A stretch of 64,000 nt of DNA from Shewanella subflava (GCF_025971955.1 NZ_JAPDMX010000028.1:248001-312000); one strand, 5' to 3'; positions 24,368-35,669 are shown, numbered from the stretch's first letter. Translations and numbers: made by a program. The notes: a model not told the origin generated them from the letters alone.

Positions 24368-25975
24368 TCATTTGGGCTGCAAAATAGTTGGCCCTGAATT
24401 TTCAAGCAGTTTAGGGTAATCAATATTATAATGTAGGCCTCTACTTTCCTTACGCTCCATTGCACAGCGAATAATCAGTTCAGCCACTTGCACTAGGTTT
24501 CGTAATTCCAGTAGGTTATTACTCACACGGAAGTTAGAATAATATTCTTGGATTTCTTGTTGCAACATCATACAGCGTCTAAGTGCCCGCTCTAATCGTT
24601 TATCCGTTCGGACTATGCCAACATAATCCCACATAAACAGTCTGAGCTCATGCCAGTTATGCGCAATGACGACTTCTTCATCAGAGTTGCTGACCTTACT
24701 TTCGTCCCAGTTAGGTACATTCATCGGCATTTTAATTTTTTGAAGCTGACTTTCAATATCCTGAGAGGCCGCTCTTGCAAACACCAAGCATTCTAATAAC
24801 GAATTGCTTGCTAGACGATTAGCGCCGTGCAGTCCGGTATAAGCGACTTCGCCTATCGCATATAAGCCAGTTAAATCAGTTTGGCCATGTAAATCTGTCA
24901 TCACACCACCACAGGTATAATGAGCTGCAGGTACCGCCGGAATAGGCGATTTAGTGATGTCAATTCCTAACTCTAAACAACGCTGATAAATCGTCGGGAA
25001 ATGTTTAATAATAAAATCAGCAGGCTTATGGCTAATATCCAGATACACGCAATCTGAACCCAAGCGTTTCATTTCATAATCAATTGCCCTTGCAACGATA
25101 TCGCGAGGAGCGAGTTCTGCGCGTTCATCAAATTCTGGCATAAAACGACTGCCATCTGGGCGGCGAAGATAAGCACCTTCTCCCCTTAATGCTTCTGATA
25201 ACAAAAAGTTTTTGGCTTCAGCATGGTATAAACACGTTGGGTGGAATTGATTAAACTCCATATTGGCCACGCGGCAACCTGCGCGCCAAGCCATAGCAAT
25301 ACCATCACCACTGGCAATGTCTGGATTAGAGGTATACTGATAAACCTTTGAACATCCCCCTGTTGCTAGTGCCACAAATTTTGCCGTAATGGTTTCGACG
25401 TGTTCTTTATCTCGATTCCAAACATAGGCACCAAGCACACGGTTACCTGGGCGATTAAGTTTTCGAGAGGTAATTAGGTCAATTGCATTATAGCGCTCTA
25501 ATACGCGAATGTTAGGGTGGGCAAGGGCGCGTGCTTGTAGTGTAGTTTGTACCGCTTTGCCTGTCGCATCAGCAGCATGCAAAATACGACGATGACTATG
25601 GCCGCCTTCTCTGGTGAGGTGATAAGGCGCATCTTTTTGATTATCTGACGTTTCTTCTTTATCAAAAGCCACACCGCAATCTATCAGCCACTGCATCGAT
25701 GCTTTGGCATTTTCAGCGGTATAAGTGACTACGGCTTTATCACATATTCCTGCACCTGCTATTAGGGTGTCATTTACATGGGATTCAATCGTGTCATCTT
25801 CATCAAATACGGAAGCAATGCCACCTTGGGCATAGAGGGTTGAGCCTTCAGCTAAAGGACCTTTAGAGAGGAGAATGACAGAAGATGTTTCTGCCAAATG
25901 AAGTGCTAAAGTGAGCCCAGCCGCACCGCTACCTATCACCAAAATGTCAGATTGGTATTCAACTGCTTGTGTCAT
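24368..25975 (-). CDS. nadB: L-aspartate oxidase
   Basis: First enzyme of de novo NAD synthesis: oxidises L-aspartate to iminoaspartate, which NadA then condenses to quinolinate. The 535-residue flavoprotein has the N-terminal FAD-binding motif [17 protein letters not shown], the covalent-FAD-family signature [12 protein letters not shown], catalytic region [13 protein letters not shown], and [20 protein letters not shown], followed by the C-terminal helical domain of the succinate dehydrogenase superfamily. It is divergent from rpoE, as in E. coli. Confidence 0.97.
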   Translation of the reverse strand: MTQAVEYQSDILVIGSGAAGLTLALHLAETSSVILLSKGPLAEGSTLYAQGGIASVFDEDDTIESHVNDTLIAGAGICDKAVVTYTAENAKASMQWLIDCGVAFDKEETSDNQKDAPYHLTREGGHSHRRILHAADATGKAVQTTLQARALAHPNIRVLERYNAIDLITSRKLNRPGNRVLGAYVWNRDKEHVETITAKFVALATGGCSKVYQYTSNPDIASGDGIAMAWRAGCRVANMEFNQFHPTCLYHAEAKNFLLSEALRGEGAYLRRPDGSRFMPEFDERAELAPRDIVARAIDYEMKRLGSDCVYLDISHKPADFIIKHFPTIYQRCLELGIDITKSPIPAVPAAHYTCGGVMTDLHGQTDLTGLYAIGEVAYTGLHGANRLASNSLLECLVFARAASQDIESQLQKIKMPMNVPNWDESKVSNSDEEVVIAHNWHELRLFMWDYVGIVRTDKRLERALRRCMMLQQEIQEYYSNFRVSNNLLELRNLVQVAELIIRCAMERKESRGLHYNIDYPKLLENSGPTILQPK

Positions 25976-26117
25976 CGGGTATCATGGGTAAAGAAATGGT
26001 TCAGTAATGGTAAATCAAAACACCATACTTGGGTACATTAAGCCGATATTTTGTTCGTGCTATTTAGTGTTTATTTGGCATAAAGCCAGCAAAATGAATT
26101 TTTTTTTATATTTTATC

Positions 26118-26144
26118 GAACTTTTATCGAAATGCTCTGTCTAC
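26118..26144 (+). promoter_or_regulatory. Candidate sigma-E promoter of the rpoE operon
   Basis: GAACTT (26118-26123), a 16-base spacer and TCTAC (26140-26144) fit the sigma-E consensus GAACTT-N16-TCTRA with one mismatch. It is about 60 bases ahead of the rpoE start, where sigma-E autoregulation is expected. Confidence 0.6.
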
Positions 26145-26207
26145 TTATATGAACAGGATTCGAGCGACTGAATATCAGTGATACAGATTTAGGAGTAGTC
26201 GGCTCGG

Positions 26208-26786
26208 ATGAGTGGACAATATAGTGATCAACAATTAGTTGAGCGTGTACAGCAAGGCGATAAAAACGCTTTTAACCTGTTGGTAATGAAATACCAAAAC
26301 AAAGTAATGAGCCTGATTGGACGATACGTTCGTAATCAAGCGGATGTAGCTGATGTTACGCAAGAAGCTTTTATTAAAGCTTACCGTGCACTTGCTAATT
26401 TTCGTGGTGATAGTGCTTTTTACACTTGGTTGTACCGAATAGCCGTGAATACGGCAAAGAATTTTCTGACTTCTCAAGGCCGTAAAGCGCCTGCGAATGA
26501 TGTTGATATTGAAGAGGCTGAATACTATGAAGGCAGTGATGCTTTAAAAGAGTTCGCTTCACCAGAGCGTTTGTTGATGAAAGATCAAATGAGTAAAGTG
26601 ATATTTGATACGCTCGATAAACTACCTGAAGAATTAAAAATGGCGATATCTTTACGTGAATTAGATGGTATGAGTTACGAAGATATTGCCAACATCATGG
26701 ATTGTCCCGTTGGTACGGTGAGATCGCGAATATTTCGTGCTCGAGAAGCAATCGATAAACAGCTCCAGCCTCTACTGGAAAAGTAA
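26208..26786 (+). CDS. rpoE: RNA polymerase sigma factor RpoE (sigma-E)
   Basis: ECF-type sigma factor for envelope stress. The 192 residues contain region 2 (MKYQNKVMSLIGRYVRN, then DVTQEAFIKAYRALANFRG and AFYTWLYRIAVNTAKN) and region 4 (LPEELKMAISLRELDGMSYE, then DIANIMDCPVGTVRSRIFRA), nearly identical in type to E. coli RpoE. It is kept inactive at the membrane by RseA, the next gene. It leads rseA-rseB-rseC and probably drives its own promoter. Confidence 0.98.
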   Translation: MSGQYSDQQLVERVQQGDKNAFNLLVMKYQNKVMSLIGRYVRNQADVADVTQEAFIKAYRALANFRGDSAFYTWLYRIAVNTAKNFLTSQGRKAPANDVDIEEAEYYEGSDALKEFASPERLLMKDQMSKVIFDTLDKLPEELKMAISLRELDGMSYEDIANIMDCPVGTVRSRIFRAREAIDKQLQPLLEK

Positions 26787-26813
26787 TAGCCTTGTTATTA
26801 AGATAGGTGAAAA

Positions 26814-27419
26814 ATGGTTAAATCAAGTCAAGAGTGGGTATCTGCAGCAGTTGATGGCGAGGTTGATGCGCAAACATTAACTCAACTTGCATCTGATGTT
26901 GATTCTCATCAAGAGTGGCAACGTTATCACATGATTGGTGATACGATGCGTGGTGAACTTCCCGCGGCCATCGACTTAGATATTACAGCAAGCATTGCAG
27001 CGGCTATTGAGTTAGAACCAACTATTATGGCCCCTAAAAATAGCCCTGCGATAGAAGTTCAAGGTGTTGAGTCCAAGACACCTAAGACCTCTAATGTGGT
27101 TTCGCTGTTTAAGCAGTTTGGCCAATATGCCATTGCCGCTAGTGTTGCTTTAGTTGCCATTGTGGGTGTGCAGTCTTACGATCAATCTCAAGATGTTGAG
27201 TCTCCATTACCCGTGTTTAATACCCGCCCGTTAGTGGGCACTATGTCTCCAGTTAGTTTACAAACGGGTCCGGTCACTAATCAGCAAGGTTATACAAACG
27301 AGCAAGTGCTTGAGCAGCGCAAACGTATCAACGCATACATTCAAGATCACATGCTGCAACAACGCTTAAACCCAGGTGTTCAAGTTGAGCAAGCTAACCA
27401 AGCTGAAATCAACCAATAA
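26814..27419 (+). CDS. rseA: Anti-sigma-E factor RseA
   Basis: A single-pass inner-membrane protein whose cytosolic N-terminal part holds sigma-E. The 201 residues begin with the anti-sigma domain (SQEWVSAAVDGEVDAQTLTQ, then HQEWQRYHMIGDTMRGELP), then a hydrophobic segment (about residues 99-117, FGQYAIAASVALVAIVGVQ), and a periplasmic tail. In the known pathway DegS and RseP cut RseA when outer-membrane proteins misfold, releasing sigma-E. It sits 27 bases after rpoE. Confidence 0.95.
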   Translation: MVKSSQEWVSAAVDGEVDAQTLTQLASDVDSHQEWQRYHMIGDTMRGELPAAIDLDITASIAAAIELEPTIMAPKNSPAIEVQGVESKTPKTSNVVSLFKQFGQYAIAASVALVAIVGVQSYDQSQDVESPLPVFNTRPLVGTMSPVSLQTGPVTNQQGYTNEQVLEQRKRINAYIQDHMLQQRLNPGVQVEQANQAEINQ

Positions 27420-27482
27420 CTTTTATTCTCCCTACAGCAATGGTTCAATAGGCCATTGCTGATTTACTTTCTAGGAGTTAGC

Positions 27483-28412
27483 TTGCGCCTTTTCCTGCTA
27501 GCACTGTTAATCATTTCCCCTTTTAGTCATAGTGAAGAATTGTCAGCAAAAGATTGGCTTGTCAACATGAGCCAAGCCCTTAGCGAAACACAGTTCAAAG
27601 CCTCAGTTGTTCAAATTCAAGCTGATCATGTGCGTCCTTTGGTATTTTTACAAGGTACGGTAGATGAAAAGCGAATAGCCTATTTAGAATATCTCAATGG
27701 TCCGCCCAAAAATGCGGTTAAAGTGAATAATACCGTTACTTTTTTAGAGCATGACCAACCCCCATACAGTGTTAACGCCAACCTGATTCAAGGTGTTTGG
27801 CCGGTATCTTTATATGGTGACATTAGTAAACTAGAGCAGGGGTATCAATTTGTATTAGGCGGTCGCAGCCGTATTGCAGGTCGCGCGGGGCAATTGATTC
27901 GATTTATTGCCAAAGATGAATATCGTTATGATGCGCAAATCTGGCTTGATTTAGAAACCTATTTACCTTTGCGATATGACACGCTGAATCGTGACAAGCA
28001 GTTACTCGAACAGACCATGGTTATCGAGCTTATTGAATTTACTGACTCTCCCAGTATTTTAGTTGAGGCGAGTAAGCACGATTGGCCAGAAGTGATCAAA
28101 CAAGCCGATCGTAAAGATGCACAAGATTGGCAGTTCACTTGGTTACCGCAAGGTTTTAGCATGGTTGTAAGCGATAATCATCGTTTAATTGGTATTCATG
28201 AACCGGTTGAATATATTGCGTTAACCGATGGTTTAGCGAATATTTCAGTTTACGTTGCTAGAGCGCCAGAGGCTCCTATGCCTGAAGAGTTAGTCACCCG
28301 AAATGGTTTATCAATGGTGGTGGAAAAAGTCGGTAATGCTGAAGTGGTTGCCTTAGGTAAAGTCCCCAGTCAAACTTTAGAGCGCATTGCTAGAAGTTTA
28401 GCGTTAAAATAG
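27483..28412 (+). CDS. rseB: Sigma-E regulatory protein RseB
   Basis: Periplasmic protein that binds the RseA tail and shields it from DegS; it responds to lipopolysaccharide intermediates. I place the start at TTG 27483, five bases after AGGAG, giving a short signal peptide (MRLFLLALLIISPFSHS). The upstream frame extension lacks such a site. The mature part is the two-domain MucB/RseB fold (LSAKDWLVNMSQALSETQFK near the start and WLPQGFSMV, SIYVARA-like segments later). About 309 residues, normal for the family. Confidence 0.93.
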   Translation: MRLFLLALLIISPFSHSEELSAKDWLVNMSQALSETQFKASVVQIQADHVRPLVFLQGTVDEKRIAYLEYLNGPPKNAVKVNNTVTFLEHDQPPYSVNANLIQGVWPVSLYGDISKLEQGYQFVLGGRSRIAGRAGQLIRFIAKDEYRYDAQIWLDLETYLPLRYDTLNRDKQLLEQTMVIELIEFTDSPSILVEASKHDWPEVIKQADRKDAQDWQFTWLPQGFSMVVSDNHRLIGIHEPVEYIALTDGLANISVYVARAPEAPMPEELVTRNGLSMVVEKVGNAEVVALGKVPSQTLERIARSLALK

Positions 28413-28963
28413 TGCTTTCATTGCCCATTAACCATAAGCAAATAGATATGCCTAATCAACCAACGCCCTCAGTTCGCGAACTAAAGCCAAGTCCTTTATT
28501 GGAGGAGTTGGCTAAAGTGGTTGATTACCAACCTGGCTGGGTAATGGTCGAAGTTGAGTTAAAAAGCGCCTGTAATCACTGCGCTAATAATGAAAATTGT
28601 GGTACATCGGCTGTGGCTAAAGCTTTTTCGGTTAAAACCCAGCGATTTTCTATTGCCAGTGACCAAGCATATAACAAAAACGATATGTTGAAATTGGGCC
28701 TTCCAGAAAGCGTCATCATTCAAGCAGCAGCATTGGTTTACCTACTTCCTTTGTTAGGATTGTTTTTATTTGCAGGTATAGGGCATTTATTCGCGCTTGT
28801 CCTTGAAATCGATACTAACCTTAGTGCGATGACGCTTGCCCTGTTAGGTGCCGTATTGAGTTGGCGTGTAGGTAAATATTTTGCCCATAAAATTGAAGCC
28901 AACGCACAACCCGTTATCATCAGTAATTTAGGCCAGCAGGTTGAATTATTCCGTCAGGTTTAG
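28412..28963 (+). CDS. rseC: SoxR-reducing/sigma-E operon membrane protein RseC
   Basis: Membrane protein of the RseC/MucC family, involved in reduction of SoxR in E. coli and sometimes linked to Rnf-type electron transport. The cysteine cluster is clear (SACNHCANNENCGTSAV), followed by two membrane segments (AAALVYLLPLLGLFLFAGIG, then LSAMTLALLGAVLSW). The start is uncertain: a GTG overlaps the rseB stop (TAGTG), while an ATG at 28448 also fits and would shorten the protein by 12 residues. It closes the rpoE operon. Confidence 0.88.
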   Translation: MLSLPINHKQIDMPNQPTPSVRELKPSPLLEELAKVVDYQPGWVMVEVELKSACNHCANNENCGTSAVAKAFSVKTQRFSIASDQAYNKNDMLKLGLPESVIIQAAALVYLLPLLGLFLFAGIGHLFALVLEIDTNLSAMTLALLGAVLSWRVGKYFAHKIEANAQPVIISNLGQQVELFRQV

Positions 28964-29111
28964 TCATTTCAATTTAATTGAGCCTTTGTTTTTAGACAAT
29001 TTTAGGCTTGATTGGGATATGGATGATGAATCTGATTGGTATTAGCACCCTAATCAGGTACAATTTCACACCATATTTTTCACCCTTTTTAGTAGTAGTC
29101 ATTGCCTCATA

Positions 29112-30902
29112 ATGAAACACATTAGAAACTTTTCAATTATTGCCCATATCGACCACGGCAAATCCACCTTATCGGATCGTCTTATCCAGTTTTGTGGCGG
29201 CTTAAGTGACCGCGAGATGGCTGCTCAGGTTCTCGATTCAATGGACATTGAACGTGAGCGTGGCATTACCATTAAAGCCCAAAGCGTGACTTTGGACTAT
29301 AAAGCTAAAGATGGAAATACCTATCAATTAAACTTCATTGACACCCCTGGGCACGTAGACTTTTCATACGAAGTGTCGCGCTCACTAGCCGCCTGTGAAG
29401 GCGCATTGTTAGTGGTAGATGCTGGTCAAGGTGTTGAAGCGCAAACGTTGGCAAACTGTTATACCGCATTAGATATGAATCTTGATGTGGTTCCAGTACT
29501 AAACAAAATCGATTTGCCTCAAGCAGAGCCCGATAGAGTGGCTGCAGAGATTGAAGACATTGTGGGTATTGATGCCATGGATGCTGTGCGCTGCTCAGCT
29601 AAAACCGGTGTTGGTATTGAAGATGTTCTTGAAGAAATTGTAGCCAAAATCCCTCCACCAGAAGGCGATGAAAATGCCCCTTTACAAGCGCTGATCATTG
29701 ACTCTTGGTTTGATGCTTATTTAGGTGTGGTGTCTTTAGTTCGTATTAAACATGGTGTACTAAAGAAAGGCGACAAGTTTAAAGTGATGTCAACTGGACA
29801 AAACTATAACGCGGATCGCGTCGGTATTTTTACGCCAAAAGAACAGGACGAACCTGAACTACGAGCAGGTGAAGTGGGTTATGTTATCTCAGGTATCAAA
29901 GAGATCCATGGTGCACCAGTAGGTGATACATTAACTCATGCTAAACACGGTGCAGAAAAACCACTTCCAGGCTTTAAAAAAGTGAAGCCACAGGTTTACG
30001 CGGGTGTTTTCCCTATTTCGACTGATGAATACGAAAACTTCCGTGAAGCATTGAATAAATTATCACTAAACGATGCTTCACTGTTTTTCGAACCTGAAAC
30101 CTCTGGTGCGTTAGGTTTTGGCTTCCGTATCGGTTACCTTGGCTTATTGCACATGGAGATCGTGCAAGAGCGTTTAGAACGCGAATATAATCTAGACTTG
30201 ATCACCACTGCACCAACGGTAGTTTATGAAGTTGAAATGACTAACGGCGATGTGATCTATGTTGATAATCCATCTGATTTACCCCCACTGAACAACATTG
30301 AAGAAGTGCGGGAGCCGATTGTTGAAGCGAACATACTCGTACCCAAAGAATATTTAGGTAACGTTATTACCTTATGTATTGATAAACGCGGCATGCAAAC
30401 AAACATGGTTTATCATGGCAATCAAGTTGCAGTAACTTACCACATTCCAATGGCTGAAGTGGTAATGGATTTCTTTGACCGCTTAAAGTCAACGAGCCGT
30501 GGTTATGCATCTCTTGAATATAACTTCATTCGTTTTGATCCTGCTGATATGGTGCGATTAGATATCCTTATTAACGGCGATCGAGTCGATGCACTGGCGA
30601 TGATTATTCACCGCACGAATATTCGTCATCGTGGTTTAGCCCTTGTTGAAAAGATGAAAGAGCTTATTCCACGACAGATGTTTGATATCGCAATTCAAGC
30701 TGCGATTGGCAGCCAAATTGTTGCGCGTTCAACAATTAAAGCACTACGTAAAGACGTTACAGCTAAATGTTATGGTGGTGACGTTTCGCGTAAGAAGAAA
30801 CTGCTTAATAAGCAGAAAGAAGGTAAGAAACGTATGAAGCAGGTGGGTAATGTTGAGGTACCTCAAGAGGCATTCTTAGCAGTATTAAAGTTAAATGATT
30901 AA
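29112..30902 (+). CDS. lepA: Elongation factor 4 (LepA)
   Basis: Ribosome-associated GTPase of the translation-factor family, thought to act in initiation or ribosome biogenesis and to back-translocate stalled ribosomes. The 596 residues include the GTPase motifs [22 protein letters not shown] and NKIDLPQA, the EF-G-like domains, and the LepA-specific C-terminal domain ([20 protein letters not shown]). It is upstream of lepB, as in E. coli, but a stem-loop and 175 bases separate the two genes. Confidence 0.98.
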   Translation: MKHIRNFSIIAHIDHGKSTLSDRLIQFCGGLSDREMAAQVLDSMDIERERGITIKAQSVTLDYKAKDGNTYQLNFIDTPGHVDFSYEVSRSLAACEGALLVVDAGQGVEAQTLANCYTALDMNLDVVPVLNKIDLPQAEPDRVAAEIEDIVGIDAMDAVRCSAKTGVGIEDVLEEIVAKIPPPEGDENAPLQALIIDSWFDAYLGVVSLVRIKHGVLKKGDKFKVMSTGQNYNADRVGIFTPKEQDEPELRAGEVGYVISGIKEIHGAPVGDTLTHAKHGAEKPLPGFKKVKPQVYAGVFPISTDEYENFREALNKLSLNDASLFFEPETSGALGFGFRIGYLGLLHMEIVQERLEREYNLDLITTAPTVVYEVEMTNGDVIYVDNPSDLPPLNNIEEVREPIVEANILVPKEYLGNVITLCIDKRGMQTNMVYHGNQVAVTYHIPMAEVVMDFFDRLKSTSRGYASLEYNFIRFDPADMVRLDILINGDRVDALAMIIHRTNIRHRGLALVEKMKELIPRQMFDIAIQAAIGSQIVARSTIKALRKDVTAKCYGGDVSRKKKLLNKQKEGKKRMKQVGNVEVPQEAFLAVLKLND

Positions 30903-30927
30903 TCATAATTAACCCAATTGCTTCTAA

Positions 30928-30954
30928 GATAACGCCGCATTTAGCGGCGTTATC
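30928..30954 (+). terminator. Stem-loop between lepA and lepB
   Basis: A perfect 11-base-pair stem GATAACGCCGC / GCGGCGTTATC with a five-base loop, 26 bases after the lepA stop. The T-tract behind it is weak, so it may be only a partial terminator or an RNA-processing structure. Confidence 0.6.
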
Positions 30955-31077
30955 GTTATAATAAATCTAATTTATCTGCAAATTTTTTCAGTATTGAGTC
31001 GTCGAAATTGGCTTACACTGTTTGTTGAGATAATAACCGTTAAAGTGTAAGACTTATATTTAGGAGTTCTATCAGCA

Positions 31078-31992
31078 ATGGCAGCTCACTTTTCTACCAT
31101 TCTCGTACTCGTCACCCTTATCAGTGGTCTGATTTGGCTTATTGACGTGGTATTTTTTGCCCCTAAACGCAAAGAGAAATTGGCTTTAGCTCAATCGGGA
31201 TCAAAACAACTCAGTGATGAAGCGATTGATAAAATTATTCGTGAGCCAATGTTAGTCGAAACAGCACACTCTATTTTTCCAGTGATTGCATTTGTAATGA
31301 TTCTGCGTTCATTTATTTATGAACCATTTCAAATACCATCAGGGTCTATGATGCCAACTTTGCTAGTGGGTGATTTTATCTTAGTTGAAAAATTCAGTTA
31401 TGGTCTAAGGGATCCTGTATGGCGTACCAAATTAGTCGAAACGGGTGAGCCTGAACGTGGTGATGTATTTGTCTTTAAATACCCAGAAAACCCTTCAATT
31501 GATTACATAAAACGTGTTGTTGGATTACCTGGTGACACGGTCACTTATCGTAACAAGCAATTGAGCATTCAGCCTAAATGTAGCACTGATAATGTGTGTC
31601 CTGAGCCGTTAGTCATTGAACATGTTGAACTTAACCAAGGTGAGTTCACCCAAGAAAATGTACCATTAACCCGTTACACAGAAACGACCTCAGGTTTTGC
31701 GCATGATATTTTAATCAATCCATCGCGTCCTGATTTTAGACAGCATTTTTATCAACAACCTGGTACTCAAATCGGTGAGTTTATTGTGCCTGAAGGGCAG
31801 TATTTTGCTATGGGTGATAATCGAGATAACAGCACTGATAGTCGTTTTTGGGGCTTCGTGCCAGAAGCTAATCTTGTTGGTAAAGCGGTGGCTATTTGGA
31901 TCAGTTTTGAGTTTGATCGCCAAGCAAGTGATTTTTTACCAACATGGGTACCCAGCGGAGTGCGTTTCGAGCGAACGGGTGGAATTAAGTAA
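31078..31992 (+). CDS. lepB: Signal peptidase I
   Basis: Membrane protease that removes signal peptides from exported proteins on the periplasmic side. The 304-residue protein has two N-terminal membrane segments and the Ser/Lys dyad: Ser in [15 protein letters not shown] and Lys in [14 protein letters not shown]. The later box [15 protein letters not shown] is also present. The ATG is preceded by AGGAG. Its stop overlaps the rnc start (TAATG), so lepB, rnc, era and recO form one operon. Confidence 0.97.
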   Translation: MAAHFSTILVLVTLISGLIWLIDVVFFAPKRKEKLALAQSGSKQLSDEAIDKIIREPMLVETAHSIFPVIAFVMILRSFIYEPFQIPSGSMMPTLLVGDFILVEKFSYGLRDPVWRTKLVETGEPERGDVFVFKYPENPSIDYIKRVVGLPGDTVTYRNKQLSIQPKCSTDNVCPEPLVIEHVELNQGEFTQENVPLTRYTETTSGFAHDILINPSRPDFRQHFYQQPGTQIGEFIVPEGQYFAMGDNRDNSTDSRFWGFVPEANLVGKAVAIWISFEFDRQASDFLPTWVPSGVRFERTGGIK

Positions 31993-32672
31993 TGGAACCA
32001 ATTAAAAACTTACCTAGACTTTGTCGTACCTTAGGTTATGAATTTAAAGATATTAACTTACTTACCCAAGCCTTAACTCATCGAAGTGCGGCAAATAAGC
32101 ATAACGAGCGTTTAGAGTTTTTAGGGGATTCGATTTTATCAATTGTGATATCAGACGCGTTATACCATCAGTTTCCTAAAGCCACAGAAGGAGACTTAAG
32201 CCGTATGCGTGCAACCTTGGTGAAAGGCGATACACTTACCTTGATTGCCAAAGAGTTTAAGTTAGGTGATTACCTCTATTTAGGCCCTGGCGAGCTTAAA
32301 AGTGGGGGTTTTAGACGGGAATCAATTTTGGCTGATGCTGTTGAAGCCATCATTGGTGCCGTTTATCTTGATGCCAATATTGATGCCTGCCGTACACTAT
32401 TATTGAGCTGGTACGAGCAACGTTTAGCTAAAATTAAGCCAGGCATTAATCAAAAAGATCCTAAGACTATTTTACAAGAGCATCTTCAAGGTTTTAAAAA
32501 GCCATTACCCGATTATCAAGTGGTGAAAGTTGAAGGTGAAGCGCACGATCAAACCTTTACGGTTGAGTGTCGTATTACGGATTTAGCTGATGTCGTGATT
32601 GGCGTAGCAAGTTCAAGAAGAAAAGCTGAGCAGCTAGCCGCCGCTCAGGTGTTGGAGTTACTGAACAAATGA
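31992..32672 (+). CDS. rnc: Ribonuclease III
   Basis: Double-stranded RNA endonuclease that processes rRNA precursors and structured mRNAs. The 226 residues contain the catalytic signature [11 protein letters not shown] near residue 37, a further acidic site in [18 protein letters not shown], and a C-terminal double-stranded RNA-binding domain ([20 protein letters not shown] to [18 protein letters not shown]). The gene overlaps both lepB and era, implying tight translational coupling. Confidence 0.97.
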   Translation: MEPIKNLPRLCRTLGYEFKDINLLTQALTHRSAANKHNERLEFLGDSILSIVISDALYHQFPKATEGDLSRMRATLVKGDTLTLIAKEFKLGDYLYLGPGELKSGGFRRESILADAVEAIIGAVYLDANIDACRTLLLSWYEQRLAKIKPGINQKDPKTILQEHLQGFKKPLPDYQVVKVEGEAHDQTFTVECRITDLADVVIGVASSRRKAEQLAAAQVLELLNK

Positions 32673-33682
32673 CCAAGAAAAATGACTTGCCAGATCAACA
32701 AGCACCGGCAGATAAAGAGCCAAGCTTAAATGAGTTATTGTCGAGATTGAACCTTGCCGCACCCGAGGCCGCAGCTCAGTATGATGTGACTTATTGTGGC
32801 ATGGTTGCCATTGTTGGCCGTCCCAATGTGGGCAAGTCTACTTTACTGAACAAATTACTTGGCCAAAAAGTCAGTATTACTTCTAAAAAGCCACAAACAA
32901 CACGTCATCGTATTATGGGGATCCACAGTGATGGCCCAAAACAAATCGTTTTTATTGATACCCCAGGTTTACACATTGAAGAAAAACGTGCCATTAATCG
33001 CTTAATGAACCGTGCAGCGGCCAGTTCATTAGCGGATGTGTCTATGGTGATTTTTGTTGTTGATGGCATGACTTGGACTGCTGACGATGAAATGGTTTTA
33101 CAAAAGATCAAACATCGTAACGATGACCGCAAAATTGTGTTGGCCATCAACAAAGTGGATAACATCAAAGATAAAGAAGCCTTATTCCCTTATTTAAGTG
33201 AACTGGGCAAAAAATTTGATTTTGATGAGATTTTGCCTATTTCAGCCAATAAAGGCACTAACGTGCAGCGTATTTTAGAGTTGGCGCAAACATCATTGCC
33301 AAAAGCGCCGTTTTACTTTCCTGAAGATTATGTGACCGATCGCTCACAGCGCTTCATGGCATCTGAAATTGTCCGTGAAAAACTCATGCGTTTTTTAGGA
33401 GATGAATTACCTTACGATTGCACCGTTGAAATTGAGCAATTTAAAATGATGGACAATGGCGTTTATCAAATTAATGCCCTGATTTTAGTCGAACGTGATG
33501 GCCAAAAACGTATGGTGATTGGCAACAAAGGTGAACGTATTCGTACTATCGCCACCCAAGCCCGATTAGATATGGAAACACTATTTGATAATAAGGTATT
33601 TCTTGAGATTTGGGTCAAAGTTAAATCAGGTTGGGCTGATGATGAACGTGCGCTGCGTAGCTTAGGTTATGGTGAAGACTAA
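32669..33682 (+). CDS. era: Ribosome-assembly GTPase Era
   Basis: Era binds 16S rRNA and helps mature the small ribosomal subunit. G-domain motifs are [36 protein letters not shown] and NKVDNIKDK; the C-terminal KH RNA-binding domain ends with [20 protein letters not shown]. The protein is 337 residues, with an N-terminal extension of about 35 residues before [12 protein letters not shown] compared with E. coli (301 residues). The start ATG overlaps the rnc stop (ATGA), which supports the longer start. Confidence 0.96.
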   Translation: MTKKNDLPDQQAPADKEPSLNELLSRLNLAAPEAAAQYDVTYCGMVAIVGRPNVGKSTLLNKLLGQKVSITSKKPQTTRHRIMGIHSDGPKQIVFIDTPGLHIEEKRAINRLMNRAAASSLADVSMVIFVVDGMTWTADDEMVLQKIKHRNDDRKIVLAINKVDNIKDKEALFPYLSELGKKFDFDEILPISANKGTNVQRILELAQTSLPKAPFYFPEDYVTDRSQRFMASEIVREKLMRFLGDELPYDCTVEIEQFKMMDNGVYQINALILVERDGQKRMVIGNKGERIRTIATQARLDMETLFDNKVFLEIWVKVKSGWADDERALRSLGYGED

Positions 33683-33718
33683 GCACTATGATGGGATCAC
33701 CGATTGGGTGACGTTAAC

Positions 33719-34432
33719 ATGGCCACAATGAAACGTGGCTATGTTTTGCATCACCGCGCCTATCGTGAGTCAAGCGTGATTGTAAACTTGCTCGTCGATG
33801 GTGTCGGGCGAGTTGACGCTATTGTTCGAACAGGTAGCGGTAAACGTTCTATTAAGTCTATTTTACAACCCTTTCAACCCCTCATTATTCAATTTAGTGC
33901 TCAGTCTGAAGTCAAAAATTTATCGCTCAAAACCATTACGCATATTGAGGCGGCCGCGCCTGCAATTCCATTATCTGGTAATAGCTTATTTTCAGGTTTT
34001 TATTTAAATGAGCTATCTGTTCGCTTATTAACGGTCGAGCACCAAACCGAATCTTTATTTTTAGCTTATCATCGAAGTGTTTTATCGTTGGCTCAGGCCT
34101 TTTGTTCAAGCCATTTACGTTTTTATGAGAAAGCGCTGTTAAGCGAGTTGGGTGCATTGCCTTCATTGCAATATGATGTTGATGGGAATGCTATTGCTGG
34201 AGAAACATTTTATCGTTTAGAGGCAGAATGCGGCTTTATTCCTGTATTACAGCATGCTGTTGGTGTGTTTAGCCATGGTAAAAGTGTCGTCCCAGGTGCA
34301 ATGTTGATTGCTCTTCACCTTGAAAATTTACCTGAAGAACATTTAAACTCCGCTAAAGGGTTAATGCGTTTTTTACTTAGGCCGTTACTCGGTACTAAGC
34401 CATTATTAAGCCGTCAGTTATTCATTAAATAA
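33719..34432 (+). CDS. recO: DNA repair protein RecO
   Basis: RecO works with RecF and RecR to load RecA on gapped DNA and can anneal single strands. The 237-residue protein starts with the OB-fold region ([20 protein letters not shown]) and continues with [12 protein letters not shown] and [19 protein letters not shown] selected ATG 33719 because it gives the same N-terminal length as E. coli RecO; an in-frame TTG 15 bases upstream is less likely. It follows era by 36 bases. Confidence 0.92.
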   Translation: MATMKRGYVLHHRAYRESSVIVNLLVDGVGRVDAIVRTGSGKRSIKSILQPFQPLIIQFSAQSEVKNLSLKTITHIEAAAPAIPLSGNSLFSGFYLNELSVRLLTVEHQTESLFLAYHRSVLSLAQAFCSSHLRFYEKALLSELGALPSLQYDVDGNAIAGETFYRLEAECGFIPVLQHAVGVFSHGKSVVPGAMLIALHLENLPEEHLNSAKGLMRFLLRPLLGTKPLLSRQLFIK

Positions 34433-34503
34433 TCTCGAATTCAGTCACGGTTGTCAGTACAATAACAACCACACTATTTTGTCATCACGTTAAGGAACCT
34501 TCC

Positions 34504-35241
34504 GTGAGCGCTATTCTTTTAGGTATTAATATCGATCATATTGCGACCCTTCGTCAGGCTCGTGGCACTAATTACCCCGATCCAATTCATGCAGCGGCCG
34601 TGGCAGAGCATGCTGGCGCAGATGGCATTACCATTCATTTACGTGAAGACCGTCGCCATATTCAAGACAGAGATGTGTATTTATTAGCAAAAACCCTTAA
34701 GACACGGATGAATTTTGAATTTGCTGTGACAGAGGAAATGATTGCGATTGCGTGTGAGGTTAAGCCTGCTTATGCTTGCTTGGTACCAGAAAAGCGTGAA
34801 GAGTTGACGACAGAAGGTGGTTTAGATGTTGCTGGTCAGCTAGATAAAATCACATCAGCAGTCACTCGATTGGCAGCTCAAGGAATTAAAGTCTCTCTAT
34901 TTATTGATGCCGATAAGCAGCAAATCGATGCGGCGGTAGCATCGGGTGCGCCCTATATCGAGATCCATACAGGCTGTTATGCTGATGCTCATACTGATGC
35001 AGAGCAAGCTTATGAGTTAAAACGTATCGCCGAAATGGCAGCTTATGCCCATAGTAAAGGCTTAGTCGTTAATGCCGGTCATGGACTGCATTATCATAAT
35101 GTGAAACCTATTGCAGCAATCCCTGAATTGTATGAGTTAAATATTGGTCATGCTGTGGTTGCCCGTGCAGCTATTGATGGGTTGGAAAAAGCCGTACGCG
35201 ATATGAAGCAATTGATGCTTGAAGGCCGTAGAGGCGAATAA
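34504..35241 (+). CDS. pdxJ: Pyridoxine 5'-phosphate synthase
   Basis: Last step of the deoxyxylulose-5-phosphate-dependent vitamin B6 pathway: condenses 1-amino-acetone-3-phosphate with deoxyxylulose phosphate. The 245-residue TIM-barrel protein shows the family signatures [20 protein letters not shown] and [17 protein letters not shown], and [12 protein letters not shown] near the end. The GTG start is preceded by AAGGAAC. The next gene, acpS, overlaps its stop (TAATG), as in E. coli. Confidence 0.97.
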   Translation: MSAILLGINIDHIATLRQARGTNYPDPIHAAAVAEHAGADGITIHLREDRRHIQDRDVYLLAKTLKTRMNFEFAVTEEMIAIACEVKPAYACLVPEKREELTTEGGLDVAGQLDKITSAVTRLAAQGIKVSLFIDADKQQIDAAVASGAPYIEIHTGCYADAHTDAEQAYELKRIAEMAAYAHSKGLVVNAGHGLHYHNVKPIAAIPELYELNIGHAVVARAAIDGLEKAVRDMKQLMLEGRRGE

Positions 35242-35624
35242 TGGCAATCATCGGCATAGGCACTGATATTGTTGAAATTGCACGAATACGTGCACAACGT
35301 GAACGCATAGGCGACAAGTTAGCTAAGCGTATTTTGACCGATGCCGAGTTTGCTGTGTATTTGCAATCTTCATTACCAGAGCGTTTTCTGGCAAAACGTT
35401 TTGCCGCGAAAGAAGCTGCTGCTAAAGCGTTAGGTACTGGAATTGGGCGGGGCGTGTCTTTTCAACATATTCATATTGGTAATGATGAAAATGGCGCGCC
35501 AACCTTGAGTTTTAGTGCTGGAGCTAAAGCCCGGCTTGAGTTATTGAGTGGGCATCATGGGTTTATCAGCATTGCAGATGAACAACACTATGCTGTTGCA
35601 ACTGTGGTGCTAGAAAGTGAGTGA
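35241..35624 (+). CDS. acpS: Holo-[acyl-carrier-protein] synthase
   Basis: Transfers the 4'-phosphopantetheine arm of coenzyme A to acyl carrier protein, activating it for fatty acid synthesis. The 127-residue protein has the two family motifs: GIGTDIVEIARI at the N terminus with the metal-binding Asp, and RFLAKRFAAKEAAAKALGTG with the catalytic Glu. It closes the lepB-to-acpS block; a terminator follows. Confidence 0.97.
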   Translation: MAIIGIGTDIVEIARIRAQRERIGDKLAKRILTDAEFAVYLQSSLPERFLAKRFAAKEAAAKALGTGIGRGVSFQHIHIGNDENGAPTLSFSAGAKARLELLSGHHGFISIADEQHYAVATVVLESE

Positions 35625-35649
35625 ACAGTGTGGTGTTGGTTTTACATCA

Positions 35650-35669
35650 GGCGCAATAGCGCCTTTTTT
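35650..35669 (+). terminator. Rho-independent terminator after acpS
   Basis: A GGCGC / GCGCC stem with an AATA loop leads into a six-base T-tract. Confidence 0.9.
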
